NCBI GenBank assembly: GCA_019137255.1
Contig: WPDH01000261.1
Coordinates: 124,001 to 188,000, forward strand
Length of the DNA: 64,000 bases
Source: Corinectria fuckeliana
Taxonomy: Eukaryota > Ascomycota > Sordariomycetes > Hypocreales > Nectriaceae
Direction of reading: 5' to 3'
Below the pieces are notes generated by a model. The model did not search any database and had not been told where the DNA came from. It saw only the letters and a list, made by a program, of their open reading frames with translations. Each line of letters opens with the position of its first letter. Position 1 is the first letter of the stretch. A program made the position numbers and the translations under genes. Below, piece by piece: positions 1 through 10,960 of this stretch.

Positions 1-72
1 GTCCAGTCCGTCGCCTATGTCACGGGAATGACCTGCGCAGAGAAGCTCGTTGCCCAGTACGGGCTCTCGTAG
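1..72 (+). CDS. 3' end of a gene entering from the left
   Basis: Frame 1 is open from the first base and ends at a TAG at 70-72, giving a 23-residue C-terminal tail that ends AEKLVAQYGLS. Codon choice (gtc, ctc, gcc) looks like that of the other real exons, and the sequence after the stop loses this character at once. The tail is too short for me to assign a family. It could also be a chance open frame, but the position and codon use favour a true terminal exon. Confidence 0.5.
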   Translation, partial: VQSVAYVTGMTCAEKLVAQYGLS

Positions 73-2189
73 GGCGAGACGTAGCCCAGGCGGACACATG
101 GAATCATGGATCTGGAGAGATCTGCGGAACCCCTGCCCCTTAAACTAAGCCTCGGCTCATAACGGCGCGCCGAGGTGGGATGTAACTAAACATGGCTAGT
201 ATGAATTGTAGATGGGATGAGCACTGTCAATGCCGCTGATCTACATGCGTACGTAGCTTGAAGACGAAGAGCCCTTGAGCCCCTTGAACAATTGATTTGA
301 TACGTGACTAAAATCCAGCATGAATGTTCCATGATCCCCAAAGCGGGGGACCTTCCGGCACCTCAGCGCAGCATCATCTCCAACACAAGATTTGCTTGAG
401 TTGATCATCTGTTGCTCAGCCCGAGTAAGCCTTAGGCCAGTGACAGCTTAGCTCCCGAAGCGGAAATGACGCGAGTGTTTTAGTTACGCAGCATTGCGAC
501 ATCTGAGAACGCATTGACCTCGTTGATGCCGCCCTTGTCGATGAGGAATCCAGGGACACGAGGATAAACCGGATACCCAAGACGCAGATCAGTGCTGACG
601 AAGTGCAAATGCTACTCCACGACTCATGACCGTTGCATCTAATTTTGTGTCGCTTACAGGCCTCTACGAAACAAACTTGAGGCTACATTTCGGTAAGATA
701 AGTAGATTAGCTTATTGCTTAACAGGTATCTCGATTGAGCACAGTGGTTGGGCACGTGCTAAGCTCATATTCAAAGTAGCTTGGACACACCAGCTTCTCA
801 TTCTTTGTCAGTAACTAAGAAATCATATTGGGGGCTTTGGGTTCGGAACTCAGCGTCTTTTCTAGGTAGGCCAAGCTCCGCAGGTTCATTCTTTGTTCAC
901 ATAACCTGCGCAGACACCCAGCTTCTTGCCGTGAGTTTCAGCTTTACGAAGCTTGTTCCTTGATATCCCAAGACCGGCATCTCAACACTTCCAAAACGCC
1001 GATGGCGAGGCATCCACGAAGGGTCCTGAAAGATTTGTTCAAGGCTTTTGATTGTCGGCTGTGCCTAGGCTAGATAGTTCAAGGAGCGACGATACAAATA
1101 GGACGCTACAATATAATGCTACTCTCGGATGCTTAGTGAGTAGTCTACCTAAAGCCGTGCCTTGTCGGGGCCTGGCATCAAAGCCTTCGGGTACCTAAGA
1201 GTTGCCTACGCAAGGTCGAATATAATAGTTGCGGGAAATAGTCGCGAACCCTCAAGGATGAGCACACAGTCCATGCTGGTGAATGTTGCCGTGCGCCTAG
1301 AAACTTCTTAAAATTTAGTGCTCGCTCGATCCAGGAATCCTTCTCGTTGGTACCCATCAGATTGACCTGGTGATCCTTTTCTGCCCGCTTAAACCCAATT
1401 TCAGCTGGGATAATGAACCTACTTCTCGCTGCTCCTGAGAACGCCTCACAAGTAACAAATGTCACCTACTTTGTCTATCGTTTGCTAGGTAGGTAGGTAG
1501 GTATGCTTACGATTCTGAAAGCACTTGGCGATGATGCGCCCAATGGAACCAAGGAGTAATGTTCCAGGCTATCACAATTTCACGGTGGCCAATCAATCGA
1601 AGGTCATGGCAAGGGGACTAATGGTCGGGGTACCACGTGCAGGGGAAACCGGAGAGTACATGTCAAAATAGTCAACTGGCGACGGGGGGGGGGGGGGGGG
1701 GGTTGTCGCTGGGGCNNGGGGGGGGGGGGGTGGGTTGTCGCTCGGGACGATGGGGTTAGACTCTACGACGATTGACGTTGATTTTCCTAAAAGGAGACAG
1801 GATAAAGAGAGCTAGGCGAGATCGTTGCGATACATGCGCTATGATATAAAACAATCGATGATATTTTCCCCAGCAGAGTATCACGCTCTTGGTAGCGAAC
1901 ACAGAGTGCCTTGGAAGCATTCGCAACAGGCGAGGGTTGTGAACCGTTGGGGAAGATCTCATGCCAGTTCTTTCGACACCTTCCCTACTAGAGCGGCAAT
2001 GTGCAAAAAAACACCACCCTAAGACCTTCCACCATGCCTAGTCGTCGTCGTTTGGACCTGTTATGCCGCTCTTTCAATGTGCAATGTCGATTTGTGGGCA
2101 TGGATGCTGGGCCCAAGTGCGCCAAAGCACGAGTCATGTAGCTCATTACCTCTTAGCTATTGTTAACGGAAATCTGGACCGCGTAACTA
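73..2189. other. Intergenic, no gene seen
   Basis: No conserved reading frame was found on either strand. The stretch holds a short TAGG microsatellite at about 1487-1504 and a G-rich tract. The tract has a G run at 1684-1702, a short spacer, two undetermined bases (N) at 1716-1717 and a second G run at 1718-1730. Each G run is followed by a similar GGTTGTCGCT unit, so the region may be a small assembly join or a slipped duplication. Confidence 0.6.
1684..1745. repeat. Poly-G tract with two Ns, imperfect duplication
   Basis: There are two long G homopolymers, each followed by a GTTGTCGCT-like unit, with NN between them at 1716-1717. These are the only undetermined bases in the window. The pattern suggests a collapsed or poorly resolved homopolymer repeat rather than a functional site. 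Confidence 0.7.
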
Positions 2190-2290
2190 GTTCCCGTAGC
2201 GGAGTGGTTACCGCGTGACTCTTATAACTCAATCATCCGTTGATTTATGGTGCAATGTCAAGGTCCGGGGTTCGAAACCCCGCGGGAACA
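2190..2290 (+). tRNA. tRNA-Ile(UAU) with 28-nt intron
   Basis: The acceptor arm pairs GTTCCCG (2190-2196) with CGGGAAC (2283-2289), followed by discriminator A. The D-arm GCGG/CCGC and the T-arm CGGGG-TTCGAAA-CCCCG are perfect. The anticodon loop CTTATAA at 2221-2227 gives anticodon TAT at 2223-2225. An intron of 28 nt follows position 37 (about 2227-2254), and without it the tRNA is 73 nt. Fungal tRNA-Ile(UAU) is commonly intron-bearing, which supports the call. One oddity is that the anticodon stem has a T-T mismatch at 31-39 under this splice placement. The minor AUA-decoding isoacceptor is low-copy in most fungi. Confidence 0.9.
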
Positions 2291-2715
2291 TACGCTCTTT
2301 TTGGCTATTACCTTTTTGCTATTGGTATCGGTTGTCAATTGTACCTACACTATGCATGTATGTGCAATTGTATATTTAGTTGTATGCCTGCCGTGTTCCC
2401 AGGTTGTATTCTTTTTATTTTGATAATTAGCTTGCGTGCGCCGCTAGGTGAGAACCCCCCACCAGCAATTGCAGTTCGAGGCTTGGAAGCCAAGTCCAAC
2501 CACTCCTCACTCACGCCTGGCACAGTATCTAACGGGGCATTCAAGTGCGACTTGCTACAATTTCTATGTGTGAAGCTTCATTTACAGACAAAACACCAAC
2601 GGAATGTTTTTTCTTGCTTTCATGCATCCATGATATACCCGTAAAATCATCCATGGTCCCAAAACACCTGTCAATCAACGAACCAACGAATCCATACCGT
2701 CGACCATTAACTTAC
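2291..2715. other. Intergenic between tRNA-Ile and ADE6 3' end
   Basis: This is about 425 bp with no supported gene. The part near 2650-2715 is likely 3' UTR of the minus-strand ADE6 gene. Confidence 0.6.
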
Positions 2716-5700
2716 CTAGCCAACCCACTTGCGCGCATTCAGGAACAGCTGGAACCAAGGTCCAAACTGACCCCACTCGGCAAGCTGATTCTCCGGCTTC
2801 CACGATCCCACATCGGCCATTATGGTTCGCTCCGGATGGGGCATCATGGCCACCACACGCCCGTCCTTGCTCTTCACACCGGCGATACCCTGCGGGCTGC
2901 CGTTGGGGTTGGCGGGATACTGCTCAGTGATGTGTCCATAGTTATCGACGTAGCGGAGGGGAATAAGTCCATCCTCGTTGATGGACTGCAGGTTACTAGC
3001 GGCAGAGAACGCGGCTCGGCCTTCGGCGTGTGACACGACGATAGGGAGCGAAGACCCCCTCATGCCGGAGAAGAAGACCGAGTTGTCCGACTTATCATCG
3101 ACAGTTACCATGGTAAATCTGCCCTCGAACTGCGAGCTTGCATTCTCGACTACATCGAAAGAGTTAACAGGAAGTCATCAACGCTGCGAATGTTAAGAAA
3201 GTAGACGTACCAAAAGTAGGCCAGCTCTCGGCTCCAGGGATCAGCTCCTTAACTATAGCACCCGCAGTCAGCAAACAATCTCAGTTGGAAACACTTGGAA
3301 GTTGGCGTACGTCTAGTGATCATCTGGCAACCGTTGCAGACACCGAAGGTGAACGTGTCGGGTCGCTTGAAGAAAGCCTCAAAGGTCCTCCGTGCACCAT
3401 CATGCATAAGAATGGACTGAGCCCATCCATTACCAGCACCAAGAACATCACTGCAACACAGCTATTAGTATCTGCTCTTCATATTAGATGTGGAGACGCA
3501 GTGATTTCTTACCCGTATGAGAAACCGCCACAAGCAGCCAGGCCACGGAACCCATCCAGCGAGAACCCATCCAAGATGTCAGACATATGGACGTCAACGG
3601 CGTCGAAGCCCGCGGCTCGGAAAGCAAAGGCCATTTCAGCGTGGCCATTCACACCCTGCTCTCTCAAGATGGCGACTTTTTGCACCTAGGTTAGCGACCC
3701 TTGCTCGCCTTGATTGCTAGAATAGACTTACCTCTAGGCGTAGACATCAAGCTCTTGAGGTTCATCAGAGTCGGCAGGCTAACATCTGCGGGGTCAAACT
3801 TCAACTTGAAGTGAAGTCCGGGGTCCTTAGAATCCTTGATGGAATCAAACTCGGACTGAGCGCAGTCCGGGTCATCACGGAGCTTCTGCATCTCATAGGA
3901 CGTGCTCGACCACCATTGCTGCATCTGCACTCGGTCAAGGTCGATGACCGTCTTGGTCTTGTACTTGACAACGAGGGACTGCTTGGATGTAGGCCTAACG
4001 TAACCAATGGTCCTGATCAAGCCGTGAGGAGGGCCGCAGGTGGCAAAGCACCGCTTAAACTTGGTCTCGTCGCCTCGGCGGATCTGGAACACAGCACCGA
4101 GCTCTTCGTTGAAGAGAGTGTCGAGGACCTTGGCGTCGGACTCGGCAATATTATCGAGAGAGATATCAGCACCACATCGACCAGCAAACATCATCTCAGC
4201 GACAGTGGTAAGAAGGCCTCCGTCAGAGCGATCATGGTAAGCGAGAACAATATCCTCCTTGAAGGTGGTGTTAGTAGCTGGTTACTTTGTTTGAGAGAGG
4301 AAACATACCTGGTGCAATTGCCACAGAGCGTCGAAGAAATCGCGGATCATCTCAGCATCACGAACGTCAGGGACCTCGTTTCCGATTTGGCCAAGACACT
4401 GAGCCAAGGCGGAGCCACCCATAGCCTTGAAGCCTTGGGCAAGGTCAACGAAGATAAGGAGACTGTCGCCGACCTCCTCAACTCGTCGCAGCTGAGGAGT
4501 CCAAGTGCTGCGCACATCCTCGACTAAACTGAAAGCAGAAATGACCAGAGAAACGGGAGCAGTGACAGTCTTGGACTCTGAAGTCTCCTTGTCCTTCCAA
4601 GAGGCCTTCATAGAAAGTGAATCCTTGCCGACAGGAATGGAGATACCTAGTTGAGGGCAAAGTTTCATGCCGATAGCCTCAACTGCTTCGTAGAGCGCTG
4701 CGCCCTCTCCGGGGTGACCAACGGCAGCCATCCAGTTAGCAGAGAGCTTGACGCGCTTCAAGTCTCCGTTGACAGAACCCGGCTTGATATCAGCAGCGCC
4801 AAGGTTCATCAAACTCTCGGCGACAGCCATTCGGGCAGAAGCAGCAGCGGAGACCAGAGCAAGAGTTGGCTTCTCTCCCCTAAACTTTATTAGATGAAGG
4901 TTTTGTGTGATGGAAGCGCCTAGGATTTCTTACATGGCCATAGCTTCACCCCTACGGGTCTTCTCGTTGAGGCCGAAACTCGTCAAGGTGACAGCAACGT
5001 CTGCAACAGGAGTCTGCCAAGGACCAACAAGCTGGTCTCGGACTGACAATCCGCCAACAGTGCGGTCACCAATAGTGATGAGGAAGCTCTTGGAACCAAC
5101 CGAAGGAAGGTTGAAGACGAGCTCCGTAGCTTTGGTGACCATCTCACTGAGATTAGACGCGCCACACTGCTCCGTGAGGCTCTTCACCGCGTCAAAGGGG
5201 CGTAGATTTTTGTGGACTGTCTGAACGTCTTTAGAAATTCTCCGACCAGGGGGGAAGAGAACGTCCATGGGAAGATTGATGGGATCGATAGGAGTTTGAG
5301 TAGTCGGCTCGCGATCGGTCAGCACAAGCTTGGCGGCGCCATCCTCTGCGTGAGAGACAGCAGTTCCAACAACTGAGAACCCGCAGCGCTCTCGTCGGCA
5401 GATGTTGGTGAAGCGGTTGAGGCCATCTCGGTTGACAAGGAGGACTACAAAGTCACAGTTAGCCATCATGAAGCGCGAAGATAATGGCTAAAGGAAATAC
5501 GCACCGTATCGCTCTTGCGCCTCGTTACACCAGATCTATAGACAATCGTCAGTTTTCCGACTCGCTAAGGGGATTCGGTCAGGGCGTACTTGAAGAGGAG
5601 ACATGGAGTTGTCGGCGCTTTCAACTTGTCGAAGCTCGAACTTGCCACCAAATCCAGCATCCTTTACAAGCTCTGAAGTCTGTTAGCATTGTCATATTTG

Positions 5701-7711
5701 GAACTCGGCTCAGGTAGGAGCAACTCACCTGGAAGAGCATTCGAGAGACCACCAGCACCCACATCGTGGATGAAGGCGATCGGGCTCTCAGGGCCTAAAG
5801 CAACGCAGGTGTTGATGACCATCTGAGCGCGTCGCTCCTGTTCGGGATTTCCACGCTGGACACTGTCGAAGTCGAGGTCCGCAGTAGCTTCTGTGCCAGT
5901 GTTGGATGAGGCGGCGCCACCTCCTATTACGGCGGTTAGTGATTTTCAAGATTCCATCAGAAGACTAAGACGAACCAAGTCCAATGAGCATAGCAGGACC
6001 TCCCAGAACAATGACCTGCGTCAGGCGAGATTAGTTTCCCAAATTTCGAACGAAGACCTCCATATAAGACGCAATTTGAAAGTCAAGTTGCACATGGAGC
6101 GGTTTAAGAGGGGGAAGCTTACATGGGCGCCATCCTCAACGTGTGCGTCCTCCTTGAGGGCGTGTTGAGGTCGAACACTACCAATACCACCAGCAATCTG
6201 AGATTGTAGTTAGCAACCTTATCCCAAGAAGCCTTCTTAAACAAAGAGGAAGCCGCATGTTAAAGTGGGTGACTCCAATAGTAGAAACTAACCATGATCG
6301 GCTTGTGGTAACCACGGTACTCGGGAGCCTCAGACTCGGCCTCATTGGTGAGTAGGGTTCTGAAAGTTCCAGTTAAGGCAGGACGACCAAACTCGTTATT
6401 GAACCGTGCGGAACCAATAGGGGCTTCCAGCATAATATCGAGACTCGATGCGTAGTGTGCAGGCCGTCCGATATCAACCTCCCAGGGCTGTTTCTTGCCC
6501 GGAATCAACAAATCAGAAACCCAGAAACCGGAGAGGCCGGCCTTGGGGGAAGAGCCTCTTCCGACAGCACCCTCGTCGCGGATTTCACCTCCACTACCAG
6601 TAGCAGCACCGGGGAAGGGAGAAATAGCAGTCGGGTGGTTGTGGGTCTCAACCTTGATCAGAGGCTGGACGACCTCCTTGGTGAGCCTCCAGCTGCCAGT
6701 GGAGTAATCCGGAGCCCAGTAGTTGCCCTCATCGCCATCCAAACTAGAAATGCAGATGTTAGTAGAGATCTATAAGATGCTACGATGCGCTTCGAACTAA
6801 AGGAAGGTTTAATTTATAGAGGGAATGTCGAGTAAGTTATTTACACTTACACGGCTGCGTTATCAGAGTAGGCGCTAATGACGTAGTCGGGGTTCTTCTT
6901 GTGAGTGTTTTTAATCATGCCAAAGAGGCTGTTCGGCTTATTCACGCCGTCAATGGTCCAGGAGGCATTGAAAACGTGATGTCTACAATGCTCCGAGTTG
7001 ACCTGAGCAAACATGAACAGCTCAACATCGTTCTGCATCAAGACGTGTTAGTCAAGGCTTTCAAAGCTTGAAAAGTGTGACTCATACGGGCGGTCGTCCG
7101 AGGGCAGCATATTGCTTCACCAGGTATTCCAAGTTCGGTTTGTCGAGACCGAGTCCAGCTTTCTTGTTGTGCTCCTCAAGAGCGACCAGAGGACCACGCC
7201 CATCGGAAAAGATGTCGACAACGACCAGAGGGTTCCGGGCGCCGTGAGCGAACATGACGTCGAGAACGGGAGGGGAGGTGCTTAGGAGCTCCGTCATGCG
7301 GTCGTAGATGACGTCTCGGAAGGTCAAATCCTGCTCTCCCTTGTATTCCTCCTCGAATTCGATGTGGACGGCTCGGCCTCGCTCGATGCGGCTGACCGTC
7401 TTTAGCCCGCAGACGAGGGCGATACTGGAGGCCTTGGAGCTCCATGGAGACTGGTTGCGAGGGGAGATGAAGAGTTCGACGGCCTTTCCATCGTTTCCGG
7501 TCGAGGCGGCGGTCGCGGGCTTGTCAATGGCTTGGAGGATCTGCTTGACCTTGCTGAGAACAACCGGGTCCTCGGTCTCGAGATCGACGTAGTATTGCCA
7601 CGAGCCGGAGAGGTTGGCGACCTTGACAGCGCTTTGATCGTTGATTCGCTGCACGAGCTTCTGCAGCTCCGAAGCCGTGAAGCACGACCCGCCGACCAGA
7701 ACCTGGTGCAT
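2716..7711 (-). CDS. ADE6: Phosphoribosylformylglycinamidine synthase (FGAM synthase)
   Basis: Catalyses step 4 of de novo purine synthesis: FGAR + Gln + ATP to FGAM, in the cytosol. Reconstructed exons (minus): 7711-7088, 7032-6851, 6743-6293, 6197-6123, 6015-5976, 5923-5729, 5672-5590, 5535-5505, 5444-4934, 4879-4309, 4257-3732, 3675-3513, 3450-3311, 3252-3211, 3149-2716. They sum to 4068 nt, in frame throughout, giving 1355 aa, the normal length for the large eukaryotic single-chain enzyme. The N-terminal PurS-like part is in exon 1. The synthetase signature NSEHCRHH lies near residue 221. The C-terminal glutaminase domain shows the nucleophile in GVCNGCQM (Cys about 1189) and MPHPER (His about 1316, Glu about 1318). 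The ATG at 7711 begins the conserved start. Fourteen introns, with one 31-nt exon, is many for this gene. The acceptor of intron 11 (AAAAG before 3675) was chosen to keep the frame. No broken motif was seen. Confidence 0.97.
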
Positions 7712-10589
7712 GGTGAAAGAATGCTGCGCTGCGCGTCGGCTTCAAAGCAAATTGCGCTTTGACGTCGTCGTCTCGGTTGCAGGGTGGAAAAAAAAAGACC
7801 ACGACCGCGGGGTCATTCGCACAGTCAATTGAGAGTGGGATGGTTTCCGGATGCGGAATAACCTTACTCCAGACCAAGCAAGCCTTCAGATCTCTGGTAT
7901 CTCGCGAGTTATCAGTCAGGTCCTAACTTGTTCAAAGATACCTAATCAAAATCCAATCAAGTCTAAATTCCCAGGCGTAACAAGTTCTTTGGTATAGCCC
8001 TACGTTTTGCCTTGCGTACAACTTTCTCGTCGACTATCCTTTGCGTGTACTATGGCGGGGCACTGAAGGTGGGGTTGTCAAAAGTGGGGCGGCCGGTGAA
8101 TAGTTGACGAAGAAACGCCAAACACGGGAGGAGTAATATCTCTGTAGGGGCTCTTGTGAAAGTAGTCAATTGGTGCATTCTTAAGACGTCAGCATAGTTT
8201 TTTTCTTCTTCTTCCATATTGGTAACAGATGTCTCAACTTCTTATCTTTTCAAACGCAAATCGACATATATTCCACCAAGTCATTTATACTGACACACTG
8301 CAAAAACTCAACGAATGCTAAAGCTACAGATACAAATTGTTCTTTTGGACCTTTCTACAAGTTTCACTCTCCAGGATTGGGCTGACAGTTAGAAATGTGT
8401 AGGGGTACAAGCTACCTTGTAGGACTTCCTACTATAATCGCGGCATCAGGTGCCTTTTGCGCTGAGGTGAGGGTAAGAACTACTATTGCATACCAAGACA
8501 TAGCTCCAGGTTCAATACTGCAGTAAAGTTCTATACAAATATCTCAAGCCACAAGAAACACAGATAAATCTGACTTGCGCTTCAATTTAGGTAAATGATT
8601 CGTGCAAAGTGGTCAAGCTAAAACATTGCGCCGCACAGTTACGAGAGGACTGCTAATACCCCCACTGAGATAACAACAGAAAGCATGACTATAGACTCCT
8701 AGTCTATCTAAGTGTCATGCTAAAGGTATAATCATTCATCCTCGATGAAGAAGTTTACATATATAAAAGAGGGACGTCCCTGTCTTTATATGCCTCTCTG
8801 GTCGCAAAGTTACATAACGTAAACTCAACAATACTTTCCATCGCGACCTAAGTCATCACTCGCATTAATGTGTAGACTGAAGACAAAACTGCATTCTATG
8901 GTCTTTTAAGCAATATCAGTGATGCTATATTTGTCCAAAATATGCTAGATAGAAGGTCGAAAACCAAATGTGAGTAGGTCCATTTCAGCCAGTCTGTCAT
9001 AAAGCGAAGCGTGGTTAAAAAGCTCGCCTACGACGTAAGGAGGTACATGAGCCAACGTGTTCAGGAGATTTTGGTCGAGTCTGTCATATCTCAAGTCCGA
9101 GGAGTTTGGGTGGTGAGATGGTGAGTGGAGGAGAAAAAAAGAGACGGCGACCAATCTGCCACAATGCTGTAATCCTGAGGCATAGTTGGGTCTTGAAAAA
9201 CTTGTCCCTTGTATGGAAAATATCGCATACTTTGGTTCGCTGGCAAGCTTTGGGAAAGCTGTATCACTTGGGCATCCCTTCTAATTCTCCGCGCTGACTC
9301 TAGCAGTCAAGCTCGTATCAGTCAGATCGCATAATCAAGGACCGAGTTGAAGGTGCGGGGGTATCAATAGGCATGGTTTTCATGGTAGAGGACTGACATG
9401 ACTTGAATGAGAATACTTGTGTTGAGTCTGTCGGTGACGCCGAGCATAGGCTTCGACTATCTCAACCTTGCAGATACCGCCCGGCACTAAGACGAAGATC
9501 GTTCTCTTACCACGATTGGTATCCACACTTGGAGTGCCGAGAGTAGCCATCATCAATGCTTAGATACGTCATCATCTATTTAAGTATTGGCTACGTTTGA
9601 CAATTCGTTATCTAGCCTTGGCAGTGAACTTTCAGATATACCAAGCAATGCCCAGCCGCTTGCATACGTATTGCACGCATTATCAAGAAGTCCTACAAGA
9701 ACACTAAACGAACGCTTTAGGCTGGGGCTTGGCTGTCTAGGATGACGGCGCAACATCGGTGAATGCACAAATGTTGCCGCGTAAAAGGCTCCCAGTTGCC
9801 GATTTCCGAGAAACAGGCGCAGGACGGAATATGCCGACATCAAGAACGGGGCTATAAACTCTAGTTTCGAAACATGTCGCGGGCGCAATACGAATAATTG
9901 TATCAGGATGTTTGGACGAAAGGCGGGCTTTCGCGTGGTCTGGGAGTTGACTTTGATGATCGGACGTGAGGGATCAATGGAATTGACTTTTCCTCCGTCA
10001 AGAGGTCAGTGTTATCCCTCGCTGTGGGGAGTACTCTCGAAAATAGCTAGGTTCAGGCGTGAAGTCAGGGCGCCAGTAAAAAGAAGCATCAACATGAACA
10101 CTTGAACAGCCTGCACATCATTAGAATCGAGATGGAAGAAGCTACCTATCTACTTCACGTTCCTCCTTGAAAGGTACAACATATCTGTCTTGCCTATTCA
10201 TCATCCATCCAACTCTTGAAAAGCACTGGAACACTGGGGTAATGACATCGTCATGTACTCAACTAGCTACGTCACCTACAGCCTGCCGTTCAATTCCCAA
10301 TTGAGGAAAAAATTGCCGGTTCAACCCCCGACAAACTTGAAACCCTGAGCAAGTCCCTGACGGGGACTCCGGAAAACTGGGGAAGAATTAGGGCCTATGT
10401 AAATGCAAGGAAGAAGCGGCACGGAAAGCTTCCCCCCCTCTCCCCTCTCTCGATGCTATCGCGTCGCATGGGTTGCGGGAAAATAGATTAGGAAAACGGG
10501 CGCAACGGATGGGATCTGCGAAGCCGCGAGTAGCCGCTGGTACTACGGCACGCTGACGCGGGAGTGGCGTCTAGCACAGGAACTTAATT
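7712..10589. other. Long intergenic stretch upstream of ADE6
   Basis: The first few hundred bases must hold the ADE6 promoter. The rest is AT-moderate sequence with only short, unconvincing open frames on both strands (for example near 8945-9154 and 9580-9888, minus). I recognise no domain, RNA gene or repeat here. Confidence 0.55.
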
Positions 10590-10960
10590 CGACATCTAGA
10601 GTATGAGAAAATCTTCCACAACAGCTTGATGTCGACAATGGCTGCCAGGTCGTATCGGAACGACATGCTGTTGAAGACGAGGGAGAAATAGACGAGGATC
10701 CCGAAAGCCAAGTCTCCTAATTGCTGCGCCATGGCCTTGGCAGTTTGCGTCCCAATTTTGAATAGTGGGCACGTCTACAGAGTACCAAGCCAAGTGTTCG
10801 CTAAGGCCCCCCCTGTCACGCGAGGATGTACTGTAGGATCACGGCAAGATTGTCATAAAGATTCATCAACTGCGTGCTACTTATTGTATGCCCACTAAGC
10901 TCCTGCAGGTGCATGGTAAACGCGTCTCAACCCGCTGGTCTGGGACGCGAGTTGGTTGCC
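10590..10960 (-). pseudogene. Possible decayed membrane-protein fragment
   Basis: Two minus-strand pieces look protein-like. An upstream piece around 10837-10930 contains HLQELSGHT and YDNLAVILQYILA and ends at a TGA in a context where TGG would fit. A downstream piece around 10590-10735 reads QLGDLAFGILVYFSLVF and then SFRYDLAAIVDIKLLWKIF, a hydrophobic segment followed by a charged helix. They lie in different frames with no clean splice joining them. I do not recognise the family. This may be the C-terminal half of a lost transporter, or coincidence. Confidence 0.25.
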
